From contig OZ018330.1 of assembly GCA_963969495.1 (NCBI GenBank), positions 50,179,706 to 50,243,705 of the forward strand: a stretch of 64,000 bases of DNA. Direction: 5' to 3'. Each line of letters begins with the position of its first letter. Position 1 is the stretch's first letter. The translations under genes were made by a program, and so were the position numbers. The notes under the pieces are model-generated. The model made no database searches. It was not told where the DNA came from and worked only from the letters and a program-made list of their open reading frames with translations. Below are positions 20,735 through 32,565 of the stretch, piece after piece. This stretch comes from Ceratothoa steindachneri (Eukaryota > Arthropoda > Malacostraca > Isopoda > Cymothoidae).

Positions 20735-21565
20735 AATAATCACATAATAGTCCAGGAGGTTGCAGTCTGAGAAGTTGGGTGGTCAGATGTTTGTAGTGAT
20801 GGGGTCAAAGCAAATTGTCTGACAGGCAAGACTTGGTCCTCCTGTTTGTGTGGAATGATACAGAGAACTCCTTTCAAATGTACGGCCTTCCAGCGGCCAC
20901 CTGCTGGGTCCAAGGCAACACCAACTCCTCCCAGCACTTGATGTAAGGCTCCTGGAAGGTAAACAGGGATATAACGGGGCCATCGCTAGTGAACAACCCC
21001 AAACAATAAGATTTGTGACTCTTGGTACATCTTTGCGGAACACAGCAAGCGAGCGGACGTTTTGCCAGTTAACTACCTGGCCCAAGCACAAATTCTTCTG
21101 GTCTAAGTAGAACCAAAGCAGGCCAGGCTTGAGGGAATAGTTTAGCTTGTTCAAAAGCTTCGCAGGATGTTCCTTCCCCTTGTCCTTCATCTTCTGCGAC
21201 AAAAGGTGGCCCATTTTCATTTTGTATGAGTAGTAGTGTATGTTCCCATGCACTCACTGCTTGTTGAGAGAGACTGTGTGGCACTGCCGTGTAATTGGCT
21301 ATATACCTCATTGACTTGCTGAGATCGCTGTCAATAATACCCTGGATCTCCGCTACAAATTTGGTGGTTCTTTTCGTATCAGAACTCTTACAGTAAGGTT
21401 TCCTAGCCTCTGTACCTTCGTAAGCACAGCTTGACTCATCCAACTCTTTTTTGACCCTCTGATTGTCCTCAGATTGTCACCCAAGCACTCAAAAATCTTC
21501 GCACTGAAGGTCCCGCCGTGGATCCCAAACAGCACAGTTTGTCTCTTCCACTTTTTTGGAGGATT
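20735..21565 (-). pseudogene. mariner-family transposase, frameshifted
   Basis: Reading the minus strand from about 21565. The N-terminal helix-turn-helix region (FGIHGGTFSAKIFECLGDN) is followed by the linker IDSDLSKSMRYIANYTAVPHS. After a frameshift the catalytic part reads AKLLNKLNYSLKPGLLWFYL, then DQKN, where the first catalytic Asp is expected. Further blocks are PWTQQVAAGRPYI, then the degraded second-Asp region CHTNRRTK, and near 20740 a broken version of the WPPNSPDLNPLDYYVW block. At least three frameshifts and two stops show that it is inactive. The order and spacing match mariner (D,D34D) transposases. Terminal inverted repeats were not found. Confidence 0.7.
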
Positions 21566-21990
21566 GAATTCACAGATGATGTAGAACTATGTCTACTATG
21601 ATATAAATAAGAGAGAACCGACACCAGGAAATACGCATGTACGAAATTCAGATTTGAAAACGGCGACAAATTACGCATAACAAAATATATAATAATATTA
21701 TTAAAAACACATGAAAAAAAGACGTATCCCTGAGAAGACCGCCTAACCCAGAGACCTGAGCACGCAGAGAACAATTTAAAAAATTAAACAGCACGGATGA
21801 TCTCTGCCTTCCAAAATAAAAAACAAACACGACAACCAGGAACGTGAGAACCGTCCTCCACCACCCAGGACCAGTGGCAAACCGAAGAGAACCCGCTCAT
21901 CTGGGTAGCGGGACAGATAGAGCGCGAGAAGTTATCCTGGGCTAGGACATTTAACCAGAATGCGGCGAACAGTTAAGGTACCAAATATTC
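21566..21990. other. Unassigned region without recognised gene
   Basis: About 425 bp between two minus-strand transposon relics, with no recognised feature. Confidence 0.4.
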
Positions 21991-21993
21991 GTC

Positions 21994-23310
21994 TCAAAAT
22001 AGTTCAGAGGGAAGTCCCCACCCGATGTCGCTGCGTCCTGAAAATGTGTCCAATTCGGAGGCGAGCAAAATCGATCTGATACGGTCGGGGCATTGGGGGT
22101 AAATCAAAGGAAAAAGCAGGGGCGCAATGGTACGCTGTTTTAAATTACCGCGCGCCCACTCCCGTCTTCTTTGCCATGAAAACTTAAAAGTTGAGAAAAC
22201 TCCTTCCATATAGTCAAAGTGAGAAAGAGCAAAAAGCACTCAATCTGTGCAGACAGCCTTGCAGCTTGGTCAACGTACACGGTCCCGCAACCCTCTTATG
22301 TCAGGAAGCCAGCAGAGAACAATCTCGACATCCTTCTGACTGGCGGCAGCATTTGCGTCACGGATACTCTGAATTAGGGGATGTGGATCTTTCACTGCAT
22401 TAATGGCCCTTAACGCGCTAGGTAAGTCGCTATGAATTACAAGGTCTAGTGCAATCATCTCGGCTGGGAAGACTGATGCAATGCCCGGATGAGTCTCAAC
22501 CGCTGCGAGCGATAGGAGCAACATAGAATTCTACTCCCTCGTCGGACTTAGAAGAACTATCTGTGTACACGGGTGCGGTTCCAGCGAGACGCGAAGTGTG
22601 CTCCAAGAAATACAAACGTAATACTCCCACTTCTGTAGAAGCTTTGGAAGCAGAGGCATAATGACAAATGTTCAAAGGTTGTATCCTTGAGTGTGGAGCC
22701 TTGGGCAGAACCATCGGCACTACCAGAAGGCTTGGAGAATGAGTGGCATATCTCTTCACTTTGGGCATCATCGAGCTTGATGGCGGACGAAATGAGAAGC
22801 GTTGGTGACTGGAGAAGAAATAAACCTGCGCGTACAAGAGCATCGTGACTGTGCCCTTTAAAAAGCGGTTAGTATCTCCCCTTGCGTCGAAAAGGAGGCT
22901 CTCTATAAGCGGCTGGCGGAAGGCACCAATCGTCAAGGGGTAGTAGATCCAATCTACTTTCCGCAATAGGCGCTCAAATGGGGAGGAGTAAATCCCACAT
23001 CCGTAGTCGAGTTTTAAACGAACAAAGGAACGGTAGAAGAGCAGAGTCTCTACTTATAAGTACATCATGTGTCGAACGCCGCAGAGCGAAGACTGTTCAT
23101 AGCGCGTGTACAAAAGTTTCTGAGGCTATGGATATCAGCTTCCCAGGGGAATCGTCGACTAATTGTGTATTTCTTAATAAAAAAAGCTTCTTGTGAGAGT
23201 AGATCTCATTCAATCTGCGTTCAAGAGTAGATCTAAGAATTGCTAGCTGAATGTTGGAGAAATATTTTGATTGCGTAACAAAACTAAACCCCAGACTTTC
23301 AATCACTTTC
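21994..23310 (-). pseudogene. LINE ORF2 C-terminal part with RNase H domain (I/R1-like)
   Basis: Read on the minus strand. The RT C-terminal region (23310-22750) has the conserved IGAFRQPLIESLLFDA block. An RNase HI domain follows. VYTDSSSKSDEGVEF carries the first Asp (about 22560), and FPAEMIALDLVIHSDLPSAL carries the catalytic Glu and Asp. CWLPDIRG stands where the WLPGHAGI-type block is expected, with the His lost. A C-terminal segment (22239-21994) with DRIRSILLASELDTFSGRS corresponds to the RxRxxxLLARLRIGHT region of I/R1-type LINEs. Frameshifts separate the parts. The element is 5'-truncated and dead. RNase H sets it apart from the CR1 copies, which lack it. Confidence 0.75.
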
Positions 23311-23539
23311 TACAAAGAGGTGACACATCATAGGCATCAACCCATTCTCCCATATACATATATAGAGTATAAAAGTATTAAGAATAGAATTCCATAAAAA
23401 TATGAGCTTGCTCTATGATTTTATATTGTTCAAAAATTGTGCGAGGAAAAATACAAGAGTGTTCATATTAAACTTATGGAAGGCGTCACAGTTGCCACAT
23501 TCAAGAATATCCAGATAAACATTTAAAATATGTAGTAAT

Positions 23540-24019
23540 CTGGCACCAAATTCCAGGATTCAATAGGCCCAGCGAAAATCTCCACAAAATAAACGTGCGG
23601 TAGTCTTATTAAATCACAGCATGCTTCACACATGTAAAATAATATGTCTTAAATTGGAATAAGAAAATGAGAATGTATAGATTAACTTGCACCTATAAAT
23701 TTGAATACAAAATATAAGGAATGTAAAGATATTTGTTAATGTATATATTAAAGGCAAGCGACCGTTGGAAATGAGCGTGGGACAGACAATGTACGAAGGC
23801 TCGAAAGGTCAGAAACACCTATGTCAATAAGACAACTTGTAAACAAAGATTTCGCGTCTCAGAATAGATTTATCGAAAGACGGAAGTCTACGAAGCACCT
23901 GGGTAAATAACACTTTGATCAAAAGGAATTCTATCACAAAGCTGCGACAAACGTATCCTGTTATATTGATAAAACTTGGGTATGCAAGTATTTCAACTTA
24001 CACAGCTTTCGTTAGCTCC
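23540..24019 (+). repeat. Probable 5' LTR of the gypsy element
   Basis: Direct repeat of 28443-28898. Both copies begin CTGGCA(C/T)CAAATT, contain a TATA-like box (TATATATTAAAGG here) about 65% of the way in, then GCAAGCGACCGTTGGAA, and end CACAGCTTTCGTTAGCTCC. The start TGG and an internal TTACA near the end are compatible with TG...CA ends but do not fix them. The gag reading frame opens immediately downstream. Confidence 0.6.
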
Positions 24020-24790
24020 TACCATCTTAAATGAAACAGTAGTCCCAGGTTGGTTAAAAATTGTGGAGGTCCAATTTCACATCTCTAGGATTAAAGAAAG
24101 AGGAGACCAAATTTTTCCAGGTATTAGACTCATTCATTCTGAGACCGTCGATTGTCTTCCGGCGGCCATTTTATCGGAGCAAAATTATCCTCTTTTGAGG
24201 GTGGATGTGATTGCGCTTTTCGAGAAGACCAAACCCGAGCTTTTCGAGAAGCTCATCGCATCATCCACGCTCACAGGCCGTCCTTCGACCAATTTAAAAG
24301 AACTACGAAGGACTGCCCTGCAGGTAGGAATTAGTGAAGAACTTGTAAGGCACAAATTCATTCAGTCTCTTCCCGCTAATATCGCACCCATAATTGCCAC
24401 TAAGAAAGAACTTACCCTTGCACAATTAGCAAAACTGGCTGATGAACTAATCACATTTGTTAGTGCGCAGTGCCTTAATATAAATCCTAGTTGTGAGTCG
24501 ATACGTCGCAGTGCCTTTTCCGTGTACAATGCGTTTATGCCGTATACAAATAAAGATACGAGTGATCAGTATATAAAAAATTATGCGGGGAGCGCGCGGT
24601 CAGTGCCCAAAGGAGCGTATCCTAATGGGAATCGTCCCAGTTATATGCTATATAATAGTGATTACAGCACGTATAATATTTCAGGAGGATTACGACCCTT
24701 CCAAAAAAAAAACAAAGACCTGTAGTTTGCCTGCCGCTCACATGTATTCTTTGGAGAAAACCCGAAATTCTGCAAACACAGGTTCAGGTG
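24020..24790 (+). pseudogene. Gypsy Gag-like protein
   Basis: Structural protein of the retrotransposon particle. From about 24020 the frame reads LNETVVPGWLKIVEVQF, then a helical capsid-like region including a segment near 24290 of KELRRTALQVGISEELVRHK and FIQSLPANIAPI, followed by LTLAQLAKLADELI. This pattern is common to arthropod gypsy Gag. Downstream, a frameshift leads to a degraded Cys/His knuckle region (about 24720-24800). The ORF runs upstream to an ATG at 23976, inside the LTR-like repeat; the true start cannot be chosen. The open part ends at 24725. Confidence 0.65.
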
Positions 24791-27700
24791 GCCCAAGAGA
24801 GAAGAGAAGGGCTAGATGCAACCTTCCTTCAGGCCATCTTCGCCAGCCCCGACGGAAAACTAGGCGAGCATGTCATTGCAAGCGTGGCCGCTGGCATGCC
24901 GTCTGTTTTCATCATCGCAACTAAAGTGTGTAATAATAAATGTGATTTCTTACTTGACATGGGGGCAAGTGTATCGATAATTCTGGCTAAATTAGTGAAA
25001 TTGGGTGAAGTGCGCGAATCTAGTATAAATATTTCAACGGCTAATGACGGGAAAATAAAGTGTACGGAGAGGTTCACACGGACATAGTGATCCCCAGTCT
25101 TCACCTATCATTTAGGTGGTCATTTGAGGTCGCGGATACCACTTCAGCTTTATTAGGTATTGACTTTATTATGCATTATAATGTTTTAGTAGATTGTGTG
25201 CGCGGCACACTCATAGACAAACAAACTAAACTTGTATCGAGAGTGAGATTATTTAGGGAACCTTTGGTAGCCTTAATTATCAATGACCTTCAGCATCTCC
25301 GCCCCATTGCAGAGTCATATTGGAAAAAATGTGGCTATTTATGAACCCGCACATGCTCAGCCCTCCCCGTCATCGCCGAACTCAGTGACACATACGACCA
25401 GAACTGGTACTGCTCCCCTGACATTCAAACGGCCGAGGCCTCTTTCAATAGAGAAACTACAGGTTGCCAAAGCAACTTTCGAAAGACTGTTGAAGGAGGG
25501 AGTCGTGCGCTCGTCAAAGTCACCATGGGCTTCACCAATTCACATGGTGCCAAAGAAGTCTTCCAGTCAGTACCTGGTGGTCGGCGATTTCCGAGTGCTC
25601 AATGAGATCACAAAGCACAAGAGGTATCCGCTGCCACGAATTCAAAGTGTTACGAACCACCTCCATGGCAAAAGCATCTTTTCAAGGTTGGACCTGTTTC
25701 CTGCTTATCATCAAATCCTTATGAACAAGGCAGACAGAGAAAACTGCGGTGACATTCCCCTTTGGTGTGTGGGAGTACGTTAAGCTCCCATTCGGTCTCC
25801 GAAATGAATCACATGGACAACCTGTTTCGAGAATTAGGGTTCGTTTTTGTGTATATAGACGACATCCTGATATATTCAGACAATATGGACGAACACCTGA
25901 AGCATTTGGGGCAAGTCTTTAAAATCCTGTTCGAAAATGGTCTGAAAATATCCCTGTAGAAGTGCAAGCTGGCGAAGAAGGAATGTAGATTTTTAGGGCA
26001 TCACATTTCGGTGGAAGGAATTTTCCCCCCAGCGAAGAAAATGGAGGAAACTGGAGACATACCGTTACCAAAGGACTACAAGGAGTTTCAAACATATTTG
26101 CACATGTTAAAATACTACCACAGAATGATTCATAACTTTGCCGAGATTGGAACCTCGTTGACCGAGCTTGTACGCCTGCAACCAAAGGCTCGGGAGCTCG
26201 TGTGGAATGATGAGGCACGAGGAGTATTTGAAAATACTAAATCGGCCTTAATCGGCTCCGTTAAACTCTGTGACCCGCTGCCAAGTGAATCATCATACCA
26301 GCTGGTGACGGATTGCTCCCAATACGCGGCAGGTGCTGCCCTGCACCAAATGGTTGATAGATCTGCGGAACCGGTGGCATTCTTTTCGAGCAAGCTAAGC
26401 CGGACTCAGCAAGAATACTCCAACTACGACAGAAAGTTCCTAGCGGCATATCTTGCTGCCATGCACTTCAGGCATCTGATTGAAGGTCGCCTGCCATGTT
26501 ACCTTGTGCACTGATCACAAGCCTTTATTATCAGCTTTTGCATCGCCATTGGAAAGCCATTCTAGAGTACGTCAGTGATATCGCTTACGTGCGTGGTCAG
26601 GACAACATAGTCGCTGACTGCCTCTTAAGGAACGTCAATTCGATACAAATTGACCCCCGAGCTTTGGCGGAAGCGCAGGATAATGACCAAGAAAAGAAGG
26701 AATTTAGCTCGCAACTAAAATCTTATGCTTTTCCCAAGGAAGTTCCGCTTTGGTGTGACGTAACATCAAGATACCCACGACCATATGTCCATTTGGCATG
26801 CAAAAGAACTATTTCCAATCAATTACATAATCTGTCATACCCTGTAATCAAGGCTTCACTTCGTCTCATCAAATCTCGATATTTCTGGCCCAATATGGCA
26901 GGGATATTCGCTCCTGGACGATGGAGTGCCTGCCTTGTCAACATTCCAAGATTAATCGCCACACGAAATCCCCGATCCTGTCCATTGATATTTTATCCTC
27001 AAGGTTCAAAACTGTGCATATTGATATAATTAGACCACTCCCACCGTATACGCTGCCTGGACAATCCTACCCCTCATACAATCGGTATTTACTATCATGC
27101 ATCCACCGAGCGACGAGATGGATCGAAGCTCTACCGATCCCGGACATAAGTGCCGCAACGATTGCGTTAGCTTTCCTAGACGGATGGATTTCCAGATTTG
27201 GAGTCCGCTTCACGTAATAACCGACGGAGGCCCCCAATTCGAATCAGAACTATTCAAGGAACTGTCTACTCTCGTTGGTTTTCATCATCTCCGCTCCGCG
27301 GAGTACCACCCGTCCACGAACAGAATGGTGGAAAGTGCACACAGGACTTTGAAGTGCTCCATAATGGCCCGTCGACAAGGCTGGCTGGTGGCACTCCCAA
27401 TTGTCTTTTTAGGCATTCGCTTTTTGCCCAATGACTCGGAATTTCCACTTTTTACTGCAGTTACGGGAACCACGTTCTTGAGCCCAAAAACTTTAGTTTT
27501 GTCATCGTCATCGAAGCCTGACCAAAAATTTATTCAAGAACTAGCATCAACCATGGCACAATTCGACTACGCTCAATCATCCATAGGGCTAATGCACTCG
27601 GTGCCCAAGCCTTTGGTGCCCCCAAATCTTCGCGAAACAACTTATGTGTGGGCCGAATAGACCGCATACGCAAACCACTAGAAGCGCAATAGGCTCGCCC

Positions 27701-27830
27701 TTTCCCGGTAATAGAGCGCGGCAACAAGATTTTGCATTTTGGAATTTCCTGACGGAAAAATGTAACACTGTCTCTGTGGACAGATTAAACCGGCGAGATT
27801 ACCTCCCTCACATAATGGTAAGGTGCCGGG
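24788..27830 (+). pseudogene. Gypsy Pol: protease, RT, RNase H, integrase
   Basis: Protease (about 24930-25240): CDFLLDMGAS replaces the catalytic D-T/S-G motif by DMG, and LLGIDF follows. RT: SPWASPIHMVPKK, DFRVLNEITKHKRYPLPRI, FSRLDLFPAYHQI, then a frameshift near 25760, LPFGLRN, and the catalytic VYIDDILIYS (25850-25880). A TAG follows near 25957. RNase H: LVTDCSQYAAGAALHQ through YSNYDRKFLAAYLA, with a frameshift near 26500. Integrase: a degraded HHCC finger (MECLPCQHSKINRH), then VITDGGPQFESELF and YHPSTNRMVE carrying the DD35E residues, and a C-terminal GPF/Y-like tail to about 27810 (VSVDRL). Many breaks make it non-functional. Confidence 0.85.
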
Positions 27831-28442
27831 TGATTAGCAACGCCCATTGACTCAGACAGAAAACAGGAAGAGGACCAGGTGCACTTCACCTCGTAGAGTG
27901 CATGGCACAAAATAGAACGACGCCACAAAAAGTCAACGGGACACCTCTACAGGAACTGAAGAGAAGAACGGCAAGACGGACGTTTTCACGCCCTCCAGGA
28001 GGCTAGTCGCGTTTGCCAAAAATCCATCCTTCATGTATTTCTAACCTTCGTGTAAGCAATGCTGTAGCGACACATTTAATGAAAGAGGAAGAGGCATAAA
28101 TATATACACACTCGCTGCCTCTATACCTTTATTACATGCATAATTATGTGTTTCTTAAGTGTCGTAATTATAATTATATAGAAATCTAAGGAAATCTAAA
28201 GAAGAATAGGACAAAATTGTGGATAAATTGTATATAGATGTATTAGATATTATTATTATTGTATTATATGGCAGAACATGGAATAAATAGGGCCGTTTTA
28301 TGTTGTAAATGCTGTAAGATATTAAGTGTGCCAAATATAGGTATTTCATATGTATCTATGTACCTATGTAATGTTATACGCTACTAACTCCATTACTGGC
28401 AGATGAGTACTGTAGTGATCGGATTATGTAATAGGTAGGTTA

Positions 28443-28898
28443 CTGGCATCAAATTGCAGGATTCAATAAGCCCAGCAAAAATCTCCACAAAATGGACGCG
28501 CGGTGGTCTTATTAAATCACAGCATACTTCACACAAGTAAAATGATGTGTCTGAAATTGGAATAAGAAAATGAATTTGAATACAAAAAATAAGGAATATA
28601 AGGATATTTGTTAATGCATATATATAGAAGGCAAGCGACCGTTGGAAGTGAGCGTGGGAGAGATAATGTACGAAGGCGCGAAAGGTCAGAAACACCTGTG
28701 TCAATAAGACAACTTGTAAACAAACATTTCGCGTCTCAGAATAGATTTATTGAAAGACGGAAGTCTACGAAACGCCTAGGTAAATATACACATTAAACAA
28801 AAGAAATTGTATCACAAAGCTGCGACAAACGTATCCTGTTATATGGATAAAACTTGGGATATTCCAGTATTTCGACTTACACAGCTTTCGTTAGCTCC
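28443..28898 (+). repeat. Probable 3' LTR of the gypsy element
   Basis: Direct repeat of 23540-24019, with a TATA-like box in GCATATATATAGAAGGC. It lies about 600 bp after the integrase end; that gap (27831-28442) is AT-rich with no feature I recognise. No clear target-site duplication was found. Confidence 0.6.
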
Positions 28899-28937
28899 GC
28901 CTTTGAGGTGGAGAACAATGATTCTAGGCCACGCCCT

Positions 28938-28939
<2 letters not shown>

Positions 28940-28999
<60 letters not shown>
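28940..28999. repeat. (AT)n microsatellite
   Basis: Uninterrupted AT dinucleotides. Confidence 0.98.
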
Positions 29000-29001
<2 letters not shown>

Positions 29002-31011
29002 CAGAGCAGCTTAGTTATAATGATTATTGTATTATTAAGATTATTAGACTACTGTTATTAAGAAGATTATCATCTTTACGTTCACCTTTTTAAACTCACC
29101 AAGTCTTTTCGCTCCAGAATTTAATACATCGCGTTGAATATATATAGACTACTAGTCACCCGCAAAGTAACTTCGTAGCGTGCTGCTTGCCCCGTTAATA
29201 GGCCAATATTAGAATAAAGTATATATTTGCAAGGTCCTTCTTTACCTCGATTTAACTTGAAAACTTTGGTAACCCAGCCCAAAATAAGAACACAGTGAAG
29301 AAATCATCATTGGAGGCAGATCCTTAATTCACCTTCCTATAAACCGGTACCAAGGAATCCTGCTATAAATTGGTAATCCTCCTTGCACTCCTACCTCACC
29401 CCCCTCTATAAATCCAGCAATTTTGAGACTTTAAATATTTATGAATGTATTATCACTGCATTTTCACAAAAGTGTTTGGTTTCGATGTATCATCAGTTAC
29501 ATAAAATCACATTTTTTAAGAAAATTTTATTCTAGCTCTTTTCCTATGCAATGCATCCTCATCTCAACCATCGCCTGTTTGTGAAGAGATGTAAAGACAA
29601 ACAAGCGTAACACTGCTTGCAATTTCCTTAAGTTACTTGGAATCTAGTTATCTAATGATGTTTAAGTACTATTAGGAGGAATATATATCCTCAACTCGCA
29701 AAAGGCCAGTGGAGAGTGTGCAGGATGTTAACTATAGACAAGGACGCATAACGTTAACATTACTCGGCTGCAAGTAACGGTCATTTTTATTCGGCCGAGC
29801 GTAAGAAGGTAAAGGCCACAGAACGCATGGTCCACCCCGAGGCTTCTTATTAAAATTCTCTCGCCTTATCTTAGGTTTCTCGCCATCTTTATAAACCTGC
29901 CTTTTGTGGAATTCTTGTGTTGCCTTCTTTAACTCGGCACGATTGCAAAACTTGAACTTCAAATCACGCAGTGGGGAATGCGCGCTATTTTAAGACTATT
30001 CAGATTATCTTTAATTAAATCATGATAACAAATTCGACTACCTGTCACTCTTTTTATTAATGATGGCCCTTGGAGAACATGGTAAATAATCGAGTTTCGT
30101 TCAGAGATAAGTTAGGACCCACAGTTGGAGGTCTGACAATTCATTAGAAGTAACAACGTCAAAACCGATGTTCTCATATGTTTAAAGACACGCCACAGAA
30201 TTCTCGGCTTAATTTGGGTAGAGGGAGTACGTGTGAGGGAGAATTTCGGATCGTTTACTCTACCCAGTTTTCCCAAGTCACTTTGAAAGAAAAAGATAGA
30301 TATACCACAATCTCTATTTCACTCTAAAACAATCCATTTGGGAATGGATCTTGGCAATTACTATTATATAGCAAGGAAGAAGAGCTATTGCCAACATGGC
30401 AATCATCATTCCAAGGTGACTTTATTATGGCGCTCTGTCGATTGACCTTATTTTTTTTTCCTGAGACCAATTTACGAGGGTTGTGGTCCAGGGTTGTGGT
30501 CTCCTATAATTCATCAGCGACTCAAATACACCATTTTTTCACATTTTCAACTGACGTAACATGCAGTCATTTGTTACAACCAAGAAATAATGATAGCTGG
30601 AAGCAGTAAACTGCTCAGTTCAGATAATCGAGGAGTAAATTAGTTCATTATCTCAATATCCACTTTAATTAAATGATAAACCCAAAGATGTAAACCTATT
30701 AACGTATTAAATTAACCAATTAACTAGAAATAAATTGCATAGGGTATTATAAATTTTAGTAATTTGTATGTATTAAATATATTTGGTTTATTATGGAAAA
30801 AAATATATACATATATTGAAAATCACATGACAGGTGATTTTTTAGATGTATTTAAAGGCCCAAGGAAATGAAAATTGGTAACACAACCCGGAAAAACACT
30901 TAGTAGCATATCACATGAACCAATAAAAGCTTAAGAAGGAACATGGGAAATGTAGAGAACGGAAAGATAGGACAAACTATTTAAACCGTTATATGAAAAT
31001 AAATAAAGAAG
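29000..31011. other. Unassigned AT-rich region
   Basis: About 2 kb with no recognisable domain. A 76-codon minus-strand ORF at 29732-29962 (basic, one Cys) has no recognisable family and no supporting context. Confidence 0.4.
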
Positions 31012-31200
31012 TTGGATTTGAACCGGCGGTCATTAAGCGATTCAATTAAGCGTCGACACATAATTGAATCAGCACTTATAAAAGAAATTCCTAACTTTAA
31101 TACTTCCGACGGCCAATTCAATACTAATACCTTAATTATCAAGAAATTCATACTTCCGTTTCTCAAAAATGCTGACACATTCTCGCATAATCCACCTTAG
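31012..31200 (+). pseudogene. Possible C-terminal tail of a Penelope-type endonuclease
   Basis: The segment RRHIIESALIKEIPNFNTSD resembles the C-terminal end of PLE-1's endonuclease, which has KESLCIKYNHPNLNED: the spacing Glu-Ser, Ile-Lys, Pro-Asn, Asn is shared. The upstream GIY-YIG part is missing. With only about 60 residues, the assignment is tentative. Confidence 0.35.
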
Positions 31201-31368
31201 CGCCGCTGATTTAGGGGTGTTTGTATGTTAAGCAACTTCTGTATCTCACTTGTTCACTAGCGATTCACAATGACGGATGTCTCCGTCGAAACCTGGTTTC
31301 GCATATAAAATTAGTCCTATTACTGTTGTTTTATCCCTATAGTTACACGTACGCTACTGTACCTTTTT

Positions 31369-31370
<2 letters not shown>

Positions 31371-31415
<45 letters not shown>
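31371..31415. repeat. (AT)n microsatellite
   Basis: Uninterrupted AT dinucleotides; a second short (AT)8-10 tract lies at 31476-31494. Confidence 0.97.
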
Positions 31416-31417
<2 letters not shown>

Positions 31418-31559
31418 TATAGGTGTTTTTTTTAATTCCTCCACCCATTCTCACATATACGTCATGAAAATCTAACATATATATATATATATATTAGAGA
31501 GCAGAGGGTTGCGCGTTGCCAGGCGTATACGTATTTTTAGGATAAATAAACAGTCTGCA

Positions 31560-32500
31560 TTTAGGAAGTTCATTATTGTATTTTAACTTCTTGGTACCGA
31601 CGTTTCCGGTAGGAACCCATTCTCAAGGATATGAAATTAGGAATATATACTAACATAAGAAATTTATAGAATAGTTATCAGAAACTTATAAATTAATTAT
31701 ATGGGAAATGGGAACAAGCAGAGGTGGCAATATTCATATTATAAAAATGCAAGGTTTTTAAGTATTAAGGAATAGGAAATATGTTTTTATTTATCAAGTA
31801 AAAACTGAGAGTAATAAGTTTAGGGTCTCTTCGTTGTAAAAAATGGAAGATAATTGAAATATTGGAGCAATATGGGTTGTTTCTTGTGGGAGTGGTTTTG
31901 GCGTTTGTAAATCTAATATAAATGGATTCAAGTGTACGAAGTTGGCTCTCGGTGTTGGCTTTTTCTTTAATTGAAAAATTATTTAAGTTGGGTTTATGTT
32001 GTTGATGTCTGTTTTGGTAATGTAAAGGGCTAAGGGAGAATTGGGGAGTAGTGAGTGGGGCTCCAGTTCTGTTGCTGATGCCTAAATGTGCGCAAATACG
32101 GGTATGTAGTGGAGCTATGTCGATCCCAAATACACCTCGGAATTACATCTTGAGCAGGTGAATTCATATATGATGGAGGATCGAAGTAGAGTTGGTATTT
32201 TGTCTTTAATGTGGAAAAGATGTCGTACTTAGCGTGTGGTTTGAAAAATTCATATATATTGTGTGACAGGAAATTAATTTTTAAGAATGGGTGAGAGTTT
32301 GGCCCAGAGAAGTGAATTGAGAGGTCCTATATATGGGAGAGGTACAAAAACTTTCTCTTTAGGTGACGTTGTATAAGGGTTTTTGGGGTTAAATATTTTA
32401 TTGATAAAATTTTGAAGAGTTCGGTCGTAAAAGTTTGAAGGATTTTCGTTTTGGTGGAAATAGTTAGTGAGTAAAGTGACCTCGTTGTGAAATATTGAGA
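31560..32500 (-). pseudogene. Penelope-like element PLE-2: RT tail, GIY-YIG endonuclease and 3' motif
   Basis: Read on the minus strand. About 32500-32270 gives the RT C-terminal and connector region (LQNFINKIFNPKNPYTTSP, then VFVPLPYIGPLNS). About 32200-31800 gives a degraded GIY-YIG domain: FTCSRCNSEVYLGST, then after a frameshift RICAHLGISNRTGAPLT and KPNLNNFSIKEKANTESQL. The Cys pair, the YLGS (YIG) block and the His-Leu-Gly...RTG block are all visible. The 3' end near 31633-31590 has TTGAGAATGGG and CCGGAAACGTCGG, closely matching PLE-1's terminal motif. This copy is inactive. Confidence 0.75.
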
Positions 32501-32565
32501 TAAAATATTATTTTATTGCGCAATATCATACATGAATTTTCAGGTTCTTACAAAAGCCTACAGGA

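Larger units (their letters stand above)
23540..28898 (+). mobile_element. Degenerate Ty3/gypsy LTR retrotransposon
   Basis: The order gag, aspartic protease, RT, RNase H, integrase is that of Ty3/gypsy. The coding region lies between two direct repeats of about 460-480 bp (23540-24019 and 28443-28898) that are probably the LTRs. The repeats differ at many positions and by a roughly 25-bp indel, and the coding region has many frameshifts and stops, so insertion was old. Confidence 0.8.

Noticed and set aside
29732..29962. 76-codon basic ORF as a nucleocapsid-like protein
   Set aside because: No Cys/His knuckle is actually present and no retroelement coding lies nearby in the same orientation.
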